Origin: Hansfordia pulvinata
Lineage: Eukaryota > Ascomycota > Sordariomycetes > Xylariales
Assembly: GCA_006538405.1 (NCBI GenBank)
Contig: BJKQ01000006.1
Span: forward strand, 1,883,001 to 1,947,000
Direction of reading: 5' to 3'
Length of the DNA: 64,000 nt
The notes beneath the pieces are model-generated. The model ran no database searches and had not been told where the DNA came from. It saw only the letters and a list, made by a program, of their open reading frames with translations. Each line of letters begins with the position of its first letter. Position 1 is the stretch's first letter. The position numbers and the translations under genes are program-made. Below, piece by piece: positions 47,641 through 61,263 of the stretch.

Positions 47641-47860
47641 TTATACTTATTATAAAGCTAATAATGTTAATATAAGGCTTATACACGGTATAAAAGTATA
47701 ACCGTTTTATACTTATTATAAGGCCGATAACGTTAATATAAGGCTTATATACGGTATAAAGGTATAACCGTCTCGTACTTATTATAAGGCCGATAACGTT
47801 AATATAAGTTCCGGGAACGGTATAAAGGTATAACCCGTTATATTTATTATAAGGCGAATT
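47641..47860 (+). repeat. 66-bp minisatellite, cluster B
   Basis: Copies start near 47641, 47707, 47773 and 47838 (spacing 66, 66, 65). The consensus contains ACTTATTATAAGGC, CGATAACGTTAATATAAG and ACGGTATAAAGGTATAACC. It ends just before the polypurine-like tract and 3' LTR of the gypsy element. Confidence 0.85.
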
Positions 47861-47880
47861 TTTACCGGAGCGAGGCCGTA

Positions 47881-48038
47881 TATTATAAACTTAATCTTTT
47901 AACTTAATCTTATAATATATAATTACGGCAGCTCGCAGGCCTTAACGTTTTCCTTTTTTTTTCCTTTTTTAAGGAGAATATTATTATATCGACACACTCA
48001 CGCGGGCACCGTTAATAGTTAGTTTATAATAATATATA
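47881..48038 (+). repeat. 3' LTR of gypsy remnant
   Basis: The direct repeat of 40099-40252. It differs by scattered transitions and short indels, including GGTTAATTT versus AGTTAGTTT. Confidence 0.8.
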
Positions 48039-51000
48039 ATAAAAAAATTTAAAAAATAAAGAAAAAAAGTAAGGTCCACTTTTTTTTAAACTCGGTTAAC
48101 TTAAATGTTTACTTTTATAGCTTTATTTAATTATTATAAATTAATTATTAAACATTAATTAACTTATACTTATTATTATTACTTTACTTAAACTCTTATA
48201 CCTTTATATTATTATTATATTTATAACTTAACTTATTTTATCGATAATTTTATTAATTTTATTAATATTATTAAATAATTTTTTAATATAAAAGCGTTAA
48301 TATATAATTATTATAAAGTTATTAAATTTTTTTTTTATATTAATATTAATTACTTATTTTACGTATCTTTTAAATTTTAACACTTTTAATTATTAAAGTT
48401 TTACCTTTTTAAAAGTAAAGAAGTAATTTATTAATAACTTTATAAAAAGTAAAGCTTTTATTAAGCGGCTTAATAATTTAAATATATAAGTATATACTTA
48501 TTATAAAGTTATTAAATTAAAATAATAATTATATTATAAAGCGTTAAAATTAATGGATATATAATAAAGATTATTTTATAATATAAAGATAAGTATTTAA
48601 CTTATATTTACGTTACCTTTTACTTATAATTAACTTAAAACTTAATTTCTTAAAGTTATAAGTATATTATTAATATATAATTATTATAAGTAAGAAAATA
48701 ATAATATAAAAGATAAAAAATTATAATAATAAAAAAAATAAAAATAAACATATTAAGGATAATAAGCGAAAAGGCCTTTAAAAAGAATCTTAATTAAGTA
48801 ATTATAAAAAAAACGACTTACCGCTTAAAAAACGTTATAAGGAAAAGCGTTAACTTATAAGGTTATTAAAAAAATTATAAATAAAAAAAAAGCATATAAA
48901 TATAAGCTTAAAAATACGTGATTTTACTTTTATATTACTTTTTTTTATTCTTAATTATAATTAATATTATAATAACCGTTACGCTCCGCGAAATTTAAAG
49001 ATATTAAAAGAGTTTTAATTTTTTAATCTTTAAACTCCTTTTTTAACGTTTAATATAAGAGATCTCTTTATAATATAAGATAAATTTATAATATTAATCT
49101 TTTATAATTACGGTCTTATAAAAGACTTTAAAGAGTTTTTTAATTATATTATTTATAAGTAAATATTATATATAATTATTATATAATTAATATTAATTTA
49201 CTTTAATTATTAATCTTTTTACCGTTCACGTAAAGCGTATAATTATTTTAAAAAAGAATATATACACCTTTAATTATATTCTTAATATTTATTAAAATAT
49301 TAATCCCGATTATTTCTTTATTAACCGTTAATTTTTTAAAATTATATATTTTAAAATATTTAAAGGCAAAAATCTTATAAATAAAAAAGATAATAATAAA
49401 AATAAGGATAAGCGATTTAAATTAATTAACGATTAAAAACGTAAAAAGGACTTTAAAGCTTAAAAGATTAAGCTTAATACTTAATATTAAAATAATAAAG
49501 AGATATTATCCTTAAAAATATAAAAGATAAGGCCATATCTTAAATAATTATTATATTTTATAAGTAAATACTTTAAAAGTAAAGGCTTATTATTAATAAT
49601 AAAAAAAGTTATAATAAATAAAATCGGTTAATTAAAAATAAAGCTATTATACGGGTTAATAAAATGTTTAATAATTATTAATAATATATTAATATAGCCT
49701 TTAATTTTAATAAAAATAAGAAAATTAAATATAAGTGTATTTAAAGTCTTAATATTACTTAAAATTAATAAAAATAAAGGCACTTATTATATTTAATAAC
49801 GGCGAAGATAATAATAAGGATAAAAGAGTTAATAATTAAGTTAAAGGTAATAATAATAATAAGGTTTAAAGCGATATTAACGGTTTTAAGATTAAGTTAA
49901 AAGGTAAAGAAAAATGATTACGATATAAACAATAATTATATAATAAATATACACCTTTTAAAAAGGGTTTAAGATTAATTAAAATTAAATACTTAATAAT
50001 TATTATATATTAATTATATTAAATTATACGTTTATAAATATAATAAAAGATTTTAAATATAAGTAAAAGGAAAAATATATTATATATTATATTCATTATA
50101 ATTATTTAATAAAAATAATAAGCTTAAACCCTTTTATTTAAATCGCTTTTTAAATCTTTATTAAGTATATTATTAATTATACTTTTATTTAAAGCTTTTT
50201 AAACCTTAATTATTAATAAAGCCGATTTATTCTTAAACTCGGTTAAGATATTAAAGGTTAAATATATACGCGGTTATAAGCAAGAATAAGTCCGTTAATT
50301 TTTACGAGTTAATAAGTCTTTTTATTAACCTTTCCGCCTTTACTTTAATAAACCTTTAAGTTAAATTTAAAAGAAACTTAAAGTATTAATATCTTATACG
50401 ACCTTTAAATTAATCGTATTTATAATAAGGCGTATAAGTAAAGCTTTATTTTTAAAGGCATTTATTTAATTATTATTAAGTAATAATATTAACACGTTAT
50501 ATTATAACGTGTTAAAGTAACTTACTTATAACGCTTTTTAAAACTCTTTTAATTTATATAACTTAAATAGCCCGATTTAATCCTTATCTTTATAATCTTA
50601 TAATATATTAAGGTCTCTTTAATTTAAATTAAAAGTGTATAAGAATATTAAAATTATTAATTAATCCTTAAAAACGGTAAGATTAATTATTAACCGATTT
50701 TAATTATAAATTAAGCGTGTAAAGTATTAAGTTCGCTTAATTTATATTAAAATCGGTTAAATATATAAAACGTCTTAAGTTAAATAAGTAAGGTTAAGGT
50801 AATTCTTAAACTTTAACTTTTAAAAAAAAAGTATATTAAACTTAAGGTTACACTTTAAATTTATTATTAAATTATAATTAATATATAATAATTAACGTGG
50901 ACTTATTATTATTTATAATATAAGTATCGATTATAATCTTTTAAGGCTTTTAATTAAATTAATCCTATATAAAGCCACGCTTTAAATAATTAATAAAAGT

Positions 51001-54000
51001 AACGTTAAAGTTATAATAAAGCGTTATATAAAGTACTTATTTTTTACGGATTTAACTTAAAATAAATCGATTTAATAAGGTTAATATACGATTATACGTC
51101 CTTTATTTAAGATTAATTATAATTCTTTTAATATAGCTTATAAATTAATTTTAATCGGGTTATAACTTTAAGATATAACGTATTATTATTTTCTTTAATT
51201 TAAAAGTACCTTTATCACTTATTAAAATATGATTATAATAATAATTTAAGATATTAAGTAAATAAATATAAAAGTACGGTTATTAATATAACGTTATTAT
51301 ACTTATAAAGCACCTTATAAATATACTTTTATACCTTATTAATAATAACGGTAATATTATTAATTATAATTAAAACTTAATTAATATAATGCTTTAATTA
51401 TTAATAAAGCTTTTTTAATTACTCTTTATAATTAATAAGATACTTTACTATATATTAATAGCCCGTTATTATATAAGAAAAGCAGCTCTCTTTTAAGCTT
51501 TTAAATTAATTAATAACTTAATTAAAAACCTTAATTATATTAATATAAAACTCGATAAATAATTAAGTATTATTAAAAAGTAAAAGTTAATACTTTTACT
51601 TATTAACGGCCTTAAGCTTATAATATTCTTAAAGAAATTATATAATAATAAGTTAAAGCCTTTATATTTATATTAAAAAATATATTATAAAGCTTTATTA
51701 AGTAACCATATTATAAATAAATTTAATAAGTCTTTTTAAGCCGTGGCTTAACGGGTTATTATTTATAACGTATTATTATTATTTAATACTTTTAACTTAT
51801 TATACGATATTAACATTAACTTATAAATTAAAAGACAGTAATTAATATTACGTTAATAATTATATTATTATTATATTTAAATCGCTTATTATAAGGATAA
51901 TATTAAATTAATTAAATTTAAAAGTTAATAACGGCTTATTATACTTAAACACGGTTAAAAAACGATTAACGCTTTAACCTTATTTATTATATTAAAACGG
52001 ATATATAAAATAGTAAAAAAATCATTAAATACACGTTAAAGCGAGTGTAATATATATAAGATATTATTTATACTTAATATATTTTTTTTAAGACCCCGCT
52101 TTTAAAGTTAAAATTTAATATATTAAATATTTATATCGGTGTTATTATCCGTTATAATATAATAAATATATTAATATAAGTTAAGCTTTTAAAAACGATT
52201 TATTAACGTATAAGTATTAATTTAATTAATCTTATTTTAATAAAGTTATATATTTATTAAAATATAACGGATCTTTTAATCTTTATTAATAAAGTAAATA
52301 TATACTCCTTAATATATATACTTTAAGCTTAAATTAATTTAAATATTAACCGATATATTAATATGGTTTATTATTAACCTGGTTTTAAAGGCTACGGTAA
52401 TGATTTATTAATAATATGCTTTTTATATTTAATTTTAAGTGTAAGTAATTAATAAGTTTATTAAAATTAACCCGTTATTAATTAAGCTTTATAAGAATTT
52501 AATAAAAAACTTATTTTTAAATTAATTTATTAAGAGCTATATAATAATTTAAAAGTTTATTAACTTAAATAACGGCCTTATAAGGTTAATACCTTAAAAA
52601 ACTTATTAATAAGTATTAATAAAGTTTAATAATTATATAATTATTATATATTTTATCGCTTAATAATTAATTAAACTTATCGTTATTTAAGTTTATATTT
52701 TTAAATTTAATATATATTAAAGATATTAAATACTTTTTTATAAATAATATACTGTTTAATTTTAAGAATCTTAAGTAAGTTAAGACCTTATTATATTTAT
52801 AACACTTAATAATCGGCCGGCTATTATTTATTTTTACTCCTTTTTAAAATTTACCTTTTTATATAATAAACTTAAACAACCTTTTATACACTTTTAATTT
52901 TTAACCTTTAATAACTTAATTTATATATTAAAGCGTGTAAATATATTAAAAATAAAAGATCACGGATATTATCTTTACTTATATATATACTCCTTTTTTC
53001 TACTTTAAATAAGTAATAATATTAAGGTTTAAAGTAAAAAAAGGGTTATTAAAATAAGCGGAGAAAATAAAATAATAAACTTATTATTTTATATAATAAA
53101 AATAATTAATAAAAGTATACGTGTAAAGCGTAATAAAGATTAAGTAAAGATTTTATAAAACCTTTTTTCTTTAATTAAAACGGTTAATAATTACACTTTT
53201 ATTATATTCTTTTCTTTTATTAATAAGATTAAGCTTTATTAATTTTTTTAAGGTATAACCGTTTATACCGCTTTTTCCTTTTTATATTTATATACTTTTA
53301 TTATTCTTATCTTTATATTATATTATTACTTATTTATAAAGGCTTTATAATTAATAATATCCTTAATAATAAAAAGGACTTAAGTTATATGGCTTTTTTA
53401 ATTTATTAAGACTCTTTTATATTAAATCGGTTAATTTAATAATAAAGGTTATTAATAAACGACTTTATTAAATTTATTATTAAGCTTATTAAAAAGACCG
53501 GTTATATAAAGTTAAAGCTATAAAATAAACGTTATACGATATCGTGTAAGGTCTTATAATCTTTATTTTAAGTATTAAAGGCCGCGCTTTAAAGGAAACG
53601 ATGTTTTAAATTAAGTAATAAGTATTAATTTAAATTAAAATAAAATATAATAATTATATATTAATTTAATATAACTTATACCTTATAAGACATTTATAAG
53701 CTATAAAATTAATATAACCTTTTACTTTTAAAGCTTCCTTTTTAACGTTTTATTTAAAAAATAATATATAACTTTTTTTAAGACCTTTATTTTTAATCCT
53801 TTACACTTTTAATATTATAAAAGATAATTAAGGTATTCTTAATATCGTTATTCACGGTTAAGTAATATTATATAATTTATATTAAACGAATCACTATTTT
53901 TTTAAGGATTTTTAACTTATTAAAATTATATATAATATTATTCGCTTTTTATAAAGCTTATATACTTATTCGTATATAATTATACTTATATATTAATTAT

Positions 54001-57000
54001 ATTCTTTTATTTTTATTATATTAAAAAGGAGGTTAAAAGGAGTTTAAATATTATTAAATTTTTCTTAAAAATAAATTATATTAAAAAAGGAAAAGTCTTA
54101 TAAAAAATTTTCACTTATAAATTTCTTAATTAATTAATGTTTTACACCTTTTTTAACTTTATATAACACTTACTTTTTCCTTTATTACTTATCGGACTTT
54201 TTTTCACCCTTTTTTATTTATATTACTAACCCCCTTTATATACCGTTATTAATTATACGCTTAATTTAAGTTTATTTATTATTAAATTTTATATACGGTA
54301 ATTTTTATTACTTTTTATATATTATATATAAAGTTATTATATAATTATTAACCTTTAATATATTATTAATGTTTAACTCTTTTTAACCGCTCCCGTTACT
54401 TATAACTTATCTTATAAATACGCGTAATTTATTAACTTTAACCTTATTTTTACTTATTTTATTTTTAATTTTCTTTTATTAATATAATAAGGGCTTCATT
54501 ATAATATACTTATATATAAACTTACTTTTAATTAATCCTTTTTAATTTATTTTCGGTCCTTTAAGTAATATATTAATTATAATTAACCTAATTCTTAATT
54601 TTTAAAGGTTTAAGGCCCTTTTACACTTTATATTAAGTAAATAAACGTAATCTTATATATATAATTATTATATAATTATTTAATAATATTTTTAAGATAA
54701 CGCCGAAGCGAAAGGATAATTAAACGATTATTAAATAATTAAATAAACGTCGTAAAATAAAGAGCAAGCTATTTATAAACCTTAATATTATCCGTTTATA
54801 TAATAAAATAAATATAATAACTTTAAAGTAAAAATAAGTTAAAAATCGAAAAGATTTTATAAATTAAAAAATCCGTTATTATATTAAAAAGTATATAATT
54901 AAGCATCTTAATATAAATAAAGCTATTATTAAAAATTAAATTAAGTAATAAGTTAAAGATAAATAATAAGTCCTTTTATATTAATTCTTAATATTTTAAT
55001 TAAAACTTAATTAATTAAGCGTTTAAAAAGCACTTAAATTAAGTTATAATTAAGTAATAAAGCGATTCCGCTTATAAGCTACTTATTTATAATAATTTAA
55101 ATAATATAAACGACTTTAATTAAGAAATTAATAAAAACCGTAAAGACGAATTTAAAAATAATTATAAAGATAAAAGATAAGATTATAAGCGTAAGTATAA
55201 TACGGTTATATTTTTTTTTAACCTTTTTAAGTCCTTTTTTATTTATAATAATAACCCTTAAATTATTATTATTAAAAAGGAATTTATACGTTAAGTAATT
55301 TATTTATTACTTATATAATAATTATATTATTAACCTTTATTTAATTACTTATCCCGGTTTATAATAGTAAGAATAAGCTATTTAATATTTTTTCAAAAAG
55401 CTTATAAAAAGACCGCTTAACTTTACCTTTTTTTAATACTTTTATAAAAGAGTGCCGTTATATTTATAATAAAATAATTAACTTTTTTTAAAAAGAGCTT
55501 TATAATTTACGTATTAATTATATAAAAGATAAGGTTATTAAAAGCAAATATAAAATTAATATCTTTAACGCTTATATTATTTATCACGTTTTAAAAAAAG
55601 ATAAATAAAAGCGGAATATATAAGTTAATAATATTATTACTTAAATAAGTTTTAATCCTTTTTCCTTTATTATTATATAATAATTATATATTTTTAATAT
55701 TATTAAATAGTAATCTTTAAGCCTTTTTATTAATAAGTCGTTAACTTTCGCGGCCTTTTAATCGGTATTTATAATCACTTATACTTTAAAACCTTACTTA
55801 TTCGCTTTTATTCTTATAAGCGTTATATTTAAAAGGCCGCCTTTATAATCTTATAAACGAATAAAAATACTTTAATAAAAGGTAACACCGGTGATCTCTT
55901 TAACATTATATTAATCTTTTATTAATTACGCTTAATATATTACCTTTTAAAATATAAAATAATATAATTTTATAAGATTTAAAAGCTTTTTAAATTTAAA
56001 TAATATTATTAATATATATAAAGTAAAAAAAACTTTAATTATAAGTAAAGTTTTTTTTTTTTTTTTTATTAATTATTTTAAGATTTATAATTTTAAGTTC
56101 TTTTAAATTTTAAATTTAAAGAAATATAAGACTTATTACGTATTATTTTATTAAGCTTTTAATAAGCTTTATAAGTATTTTTTAAAGTAAGGCTTACTTA
56201 ATATAATTAATATATAATTATATATTAATAATTTTATTTTAAGCGTTATTTTAAAGGCTATTATATTAACTTTTTTATTAAAATTTTTAATTTTTAAAAG
56301 GTTTCCGGTTTTATTTTACGCCACGTTAAAAAAGGCGATAATTTAAATTATTTAATTTATAACTTAAACGACTTAATTAATATTTATAATATCGCTTAAC
56401 TTAACTTATATAAATATTTATTATATATATTTATAATTACCCTTTTAATTATTATTATAATTAAATAAGTTATTTATAATATTTCTCGGGTTTTTAATTA
56501 ATTATAAGATATTTAAATCGACCTTTTTCTTAACCTTATACGCTTATTTAATAGCTCTTTTAAAAAGGGTTTAATATTATTAATTTAACCCTTTCTTAAA
56601 CGTTTTAAGCTTAAAAGTAATTATAAGGTATTAAGACTTATTTATTTAAGTGTTTTAAAATAAGACCTTATTATAATTCTTATATTAACCACCTTTTTTA
56701 TAAATATTAAAGAATAATTTTATCTTATTTACTCTTTTTTCGATTTTTAAAAGAAAAGATATTACTCTTTATTAAGGAATACGGTTTTTACTTAATATAT
56801 TAACTTTAATAAATTAAATGGTTATAAGTTAAATTAATAATTATATTATAATTATATTTTATCTTTATATCGCTTATATATAAATATATTTTATATCTTA
56901 TAATTATTAAAACGATATTTATAATACGCCCTCTTATTTATTTAATATTTTATATTTATTTATGTTTTTTAATAAGCTTATATTATAATTTTAATATAAC

Positions 57001-57264
57001 TTCACTTTTTCTTAAATTTTAATAAGTAATAATAAGTAATTTATATAAGGGTTAAATTATAATAAGTGGGAAATATAAAGGTTAAGTCTTATTAAGTTAA
57101 CTTTTTAACGGTTAAGTATTTATAAGTATTTAACGGTACCCTTTAAAAAATATAAGTGCCCGCAGGTAATTATTTAAGAAATTAGGTCCTTACGGTTAAC
57201 GTTTATAAGTACTTTATACTTTAAGTCCGAATAGGTCTATTAAGTACTGGGTAATAGGTAGAAA
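48039..57264. other. Unclassified RIP remnant, right half of block
   Basis: More than 9 kb of DNA that looks even more AT-rich than the gypsy part, with fewer CG dinucleotides and stops in every frame. I could not recognise any transposase, reverse transcriptase or repeat boundary. Together with 39745-40098 it may represent the outer element (about 9.6 kb once the gypsy insertion is removed), or several nested elements. Confidence 0.5.
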
Positions 57265-57288
57265 TTTGAAACCCTATGCCGGACTATA
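57265..57288. repeat. Right terminal inverted repeat of RIP block
   Basis: TTTGAAACCCTATGCCGG followed by ACTATA is the inverted counterpart of the left end. The match continues inward at lower identity to about 57205. Confidence 0.7.
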
Positions 57289-59575
57289 CAAGGATGCAGG
57301 GAAGAACTTTTGTTTCCCGACCCCTGAACAGACAGCACAATCATGATCCCGCTTCCGGTCCAGGCGTTCGAACCCCTCTCTTCCCCGCCTGTCTGTCTGA
57401 TTATGTTTATCCGGGTGGGTTGACGCGACCCCCTTCGTTCGCGACTTGATGATTAATCGGCCGACCCCACGCGGAGGGCACAGATCGCGGTGCCGGGGGT
57501 GACCCTGGACTTGTACTTGTGATAACTTGTAACCTACTTAACCTACAGACCCATCGCCGACGTCTCGGGCCGCGCGTGCGACAAGCTTTTTCTTGGCTCG
57601 AGACGGGAGCGCGGCCAAGTGCCGATACGAGTCCAGGGCTCTTCCAGGTCTTGGCTGCTCGGCCATGGACCGGCCAGCCAGCCAGCCGTCCGTCATTTTA
57701 GTGTTCTGCCCGGTGTCAGAGGCTTTGTTGTCTCTGTGGCCCGGATTCCACAGCACGGAACACACGTGACAGGCGGGAGGAACTATGCCGGAGTGGTGAG
57801 AAGGGGTGGAGGGCACCTAGGTACCTAGAGTATCTAAGCACCTAAGGGGCACACATACCGCGGCGGGAATTGCAGGGGATAGGCACAGCTGGAGACCTGG
57901 CTACCAGAGACAGACAGCCAGTGGATTGGAGGCCCTGAGAGGGCCCGCTAAGGACATTGGAACGCGGGGCCATCCATTGCTCGTAAGGCTGATGGATGAT
58001 GATGGATCCCACTGCCATGCCCCCCCGGAGATCCAGCCGCGGCGGGCCCCGCCTCACTGCGCCCTTCCACTGATCTACCTACCTAAAGGTACCTAACCTA
58101 ACAGCTAACCTCGATTCATCATGTTACCTGGTAGGTACTCCTACTTGTGCTTGGGAACTTCCAAACATCTACCTTAGGTACGAGTAGACACTAAGATACA
58201 TTCAGGTAAACCTCCGGTTAGGTCGGGTACCTACGACATCCTACAATATTGATGTACGAGGTTGATAGGCGATATCTCCCGGCCCACCGCTCCTAACCAA
58301 ACCGCCCGAGTCGGCCGAGCCCTCCCTCTTATCGATCCACGTGCTGGGGGATCCGGCTCTGAAATAACTTCCCAGATGAATCAGTAGCCGGCCATGCCAC
58401 TGCCCCAACTTGGTGGTGTGATGTGAGCAAGGGCCCTTAGGTTGTTTGTCTTGACTCTTCTCGTCCGAGGCGTGGAACAGCTACGTGCCGCTCCCACGCC
58501 GAGGCAGGGGCATACATGGGCAGATTTACCTTTACATCTCTCAGTGCTCAACAAACATGGAAGCTGTCGCTTTCGCCGAGCGCCGGTCTGCTTCTAGTGG
58601 CCAACGGCCCTGTGTGCTCAATCCCCAACACTACGTTTACACGTGTGGTGCTAGACAACCGCTTCGCCAGAGCCCGTCCGCGACTCGGCCCTGCGGCCTT
58701 TCGGGCGTTCAAGAACGCCCTATGCAAGCTCGGCAGTTGTGCTTGGCCGACCCGAAGTCTCGCATCTGCAAGTTCAATTGCCGGGCCGCAGAGTGAGTAG
58801 CCCGCGGGCGCTGGAGATGCATAGAATGCCAGGCATGAGGGATCGTGACCTGGTGGCCGGCCCTGTCGTTCCCCCGCGCCCTTCTCCTCCTCCTCCTCTT
58901 TCTTCTTCTCCCCCTCCCCTGGAAAATCCGGAGATGAGCGAGCGAGTGCATGGCAGTGTGCGCGATGGTCTCCAGTCCTGCTTTGTTTGTACGCGTGGTT
59001 CATGAGTTGTAAGCGTCCGGCCTTTTTCCCCTTCCGCCCAGACCAACAAGGCGCCAGTATGCTCCCGAGTCGCGAACCAACGAAAGACCATCATCCTCCC
59101 TTTCCCCCTCCTTCTTTTCCTCCTGACTTGGGGCATCTCAACGGTCGTTTCAACTCAATGAGCAGAGCCATTTTGAGTCTCGGCTGGCTTGTTTCAACCT
59201 TTACGCTACCACAGCATGCGTAAAAGATTCGCCGACGATGGCCTGCCGAGGAGGAAGCCCTGGGGCAAAGAGCAGCGAGGCTAAACCCAGTGCCAGAGAC
59301 GCCACAGGTTTTTTCTCGGCACGCCATGCCAGGAGCCCAGAAACAAGCCTCGCTCGGAGGTCCACCGCCCAGGGTAGGCACCTGTCTGACCACGTATGCC
59401 ACAGGATCGCGAGATAAAACACACACGACTCATTAGGGAGGCCCGTCTGGTGTGTGTCGTTGTCGCTAACTCCACCCCCTTCTTGCAGTAGCAGTAACAG
59501 CAACAGGGCGAGGACACGATTGCACCCTGCCGGTATAGTTGACACACGCCAGAGAAGAGAGGCGGTGCAGAACGC

Positions 59576-59602
59576 GGGGGGGGGGGGGGGGGGGGGGGGG
59601 GG
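59576..59602. repeat. G27 homopolymer
   Basis: Twenty-seven consecutive G on the + strand. It is the longest homopolymer in the window and a strong G-quadruplex candidate; its true length is uncertain. Confidence 0.9.
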
Positions 59603-60846
59603 ATTGGGGATCACGAGCATGTACAGCTGGCCAGCTTGCGCGGTGTTGGCCGAGGCGGGTTCTCAGCTGTCCTAGCACTCGCCGGCAGCGGCCCGGGAGC
59701 TTGGGGTGTGTGCGGGCATGCTTGGTTCTTTCCCGGGGTTGGACGTGAGGCCCCATATCGCCGGGCCCGACAAGTTCTTGGACATACGCGTTGCGCTATG
59801 GTTTCAAGATATGGATTCGCTCATCCGAGTCCGACCGCCGGGTACCTGAGTGGGTGAAACCAAAGCTCGGCGCGGCGGGTTCATCTTGACGCATGTCGAT
59901 AGCTTCAAGACTTGGCCACCGGAGTCACTGAGGGCTGCTGCTTGTGTCTTCGATTTCGTACTGCAAGGGAGCAAGACAAGCGGTTTGCAGCCCCGCAGAG
60001 ATGTCAGAGTAACGCGTTCTCGCGTCACGAATTGGAGTGGCCGTGATAGGCCGTCAGGGCTCTTTGCGTAGCGCGTAGCTATGAACTGCCCGTCTAACCT
60101 TGTGCCCGCTGGAGAGCCCGGGCAGATGAAATACAGAGTCAAGGGGCGAGAGGGTCGACAGCTCGCAGTCAATTGAGCTAGGAACATGCTTGGTGAGCTC
60201 AGTCCGTCCAAGACGCCCTTCCGCGTTGTGGCTGGCCATGTCTCGTGGCAGGGCTCTCGGGTGTAGATGGCCTGGGTGGATTGTGGCGGCCATCACAGCG
60301 ATAGGGAATGGATGCTGGCCATTAGGGATGACATGTTCTTAAACACCAAGTGGCCTTGAGCCATGGCGGTTGTGAAAGCTGGCTTCGCATATAAGTATTA
60401 CGGCTCTTTCCTTGGCATCACAGGCCTGTTGGTTTCGGCCATGAATGTCAGCCCGGGCTCGACACTCTGGCTTCTGCCAGGTCACCGCCAATAAAGTCGT
60501 CCGTCTGCAGAGGTGATCAACAACCCGAGTCTGTCACCTTTACTCGGCGTCACCTCCCAATTCCGATTCGAGAGCTCTTCACATACCTATGCACTGCCAA
60601 GCAACTCAAGGTAGGTAAGCTTCTATCTAGTTTGCCATGGTATGCAAGACGAAGACGCTGTCTCTTCCGTCCAAAACGGTGGGCGCCAGGCTGACACCCG
60701 GCGTTTCGCAGGCAGACGGACGCGATGACGCAACAGCCACTGAAAATGCCGATAAATTGATTGATAAGATAAGCCCCAGTAAAAGCAGGTAATCAAGCGC
60801 CCCTCGATTGGGCGAGGTCGGCGCCCGTCGAGCCCCCCGCCAGGAG

Positions 60847-60867
60847 CCCCCCCCCCCCCCCCCCCCC
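60847..60867. repeat. C21 homopolymer
   Basis: Twenty-one consecutive C about 400 bases upstream of the glutaredoxin start codon. Confidence 0.9.
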
Positions 60868-61263
60868 TTCCGAGCCCTGAACCCCCGCCAGCCCTGAAGC
60901 CGTACGCTGAAGGTGGCGTACCGTAGGTGGCAGGGCGCAACCGAGGGGCAGCTGCAACATAACCGTCGTCGGAGCCGCGGGACGGCACTTATTTGGTGAG
61001 GCCATCATCGCCATTACAAACCACATCCAGCACCTCCCCCCGCAACCACACCAGAACCACGATTCCCGCGCCCATCATCAACACTCCGTCGCGTATTGTC
61101 TGGCCTCATCCTATCCAACTGCGCGCAACTTCAGACAGCTCTCCCATCCGCTCTCTCGTCACACCCCACTTCCAACCCCACCATCCGCAGCAGCAGCAGC
61201 ATCCACAGTACGCCCTCCCCGACACCGACCGCCCAACTGGCCCCGGCGACGCCGCCCACAGAC

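Larger units (their letters stand above)
40099..48038 (+). mobile_element. Ty3/gypsy LTR retrotransposon, RIP-inactivated
   Basis: A 7.9 kb element lies between two direct LTRs, read on the + strand. The reverse transcriptase is still recognisable. Around 42636-42700 the text is like YV.Y.ALNKV, then NNYLLLLI (fingers domain). At 42927-42953 FLNDILIYS stands for the catalytic block that is normally Y/F-V-D-D, with one aspartate changed to asparagine. At 43029-43076 NKKKCEFAVKEVKYLS follows in the same frame. A connection/RNase H-like stretch continues near 43290-43340. In-frame TAA codons occur where glutamine is expected. A purine-rich GGAGCGAGGCCG lies directly before the 3' LTR, as a polypurine tract would. 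Gag and integrase regions could not be delimited. The element cannot encode any functional protein. Confidence 0.85.
39719..57288. mobile_element. RIP-degraded transposon block with terminal inverted repeats
   Basis: The whole block is extremely AT-rich, with very few CA or TG dinucleotides but retained CG. This is the classic outcome of RIP (CpA to TpA on both strands) in ascomycetes. Its ends are imperfect inverted repeats: the left end (39719-39744) and the reverse complement of the right end (57265-57288) share TATAG, CCGG and TAGGGTTTC. GTACTTAA recurs 40-41 bases inward at both ends (39759-39766 and 57240-57247), and GACCTA...CTTAAA...AAGTAC follows, so the repeat extends to roughly 80 bp. 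TATA stands at the outer edge of each end and may be a target-site duplication (TA or TATA). A gypsy element is nested in the left half. The class of the outer element is unknown. Confidence 0.75.
57289..61263. other. Gene-free region right of RIP block
   Basis: Base composition returns to normal at once. No gene is supported; the open frames are short and domain-free. It contains several AGGTACCT-type motifs (57812-57830, 58077-58100), a G27 run at 59576-59602 and a C21 run at 60847-60867. The last 270 bases are the C-rich promoter and leader of the glutaredoxin gene, with a CAG repeat near 61185. Confidence 0.55.

Noticed and set aside
57360..57380. GTTCGAAC string resembling a tRNA T-loop
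   Set aside because: The flanking bases do not pair into a T stem on either strand and no acceptor or anticodon stem was found.
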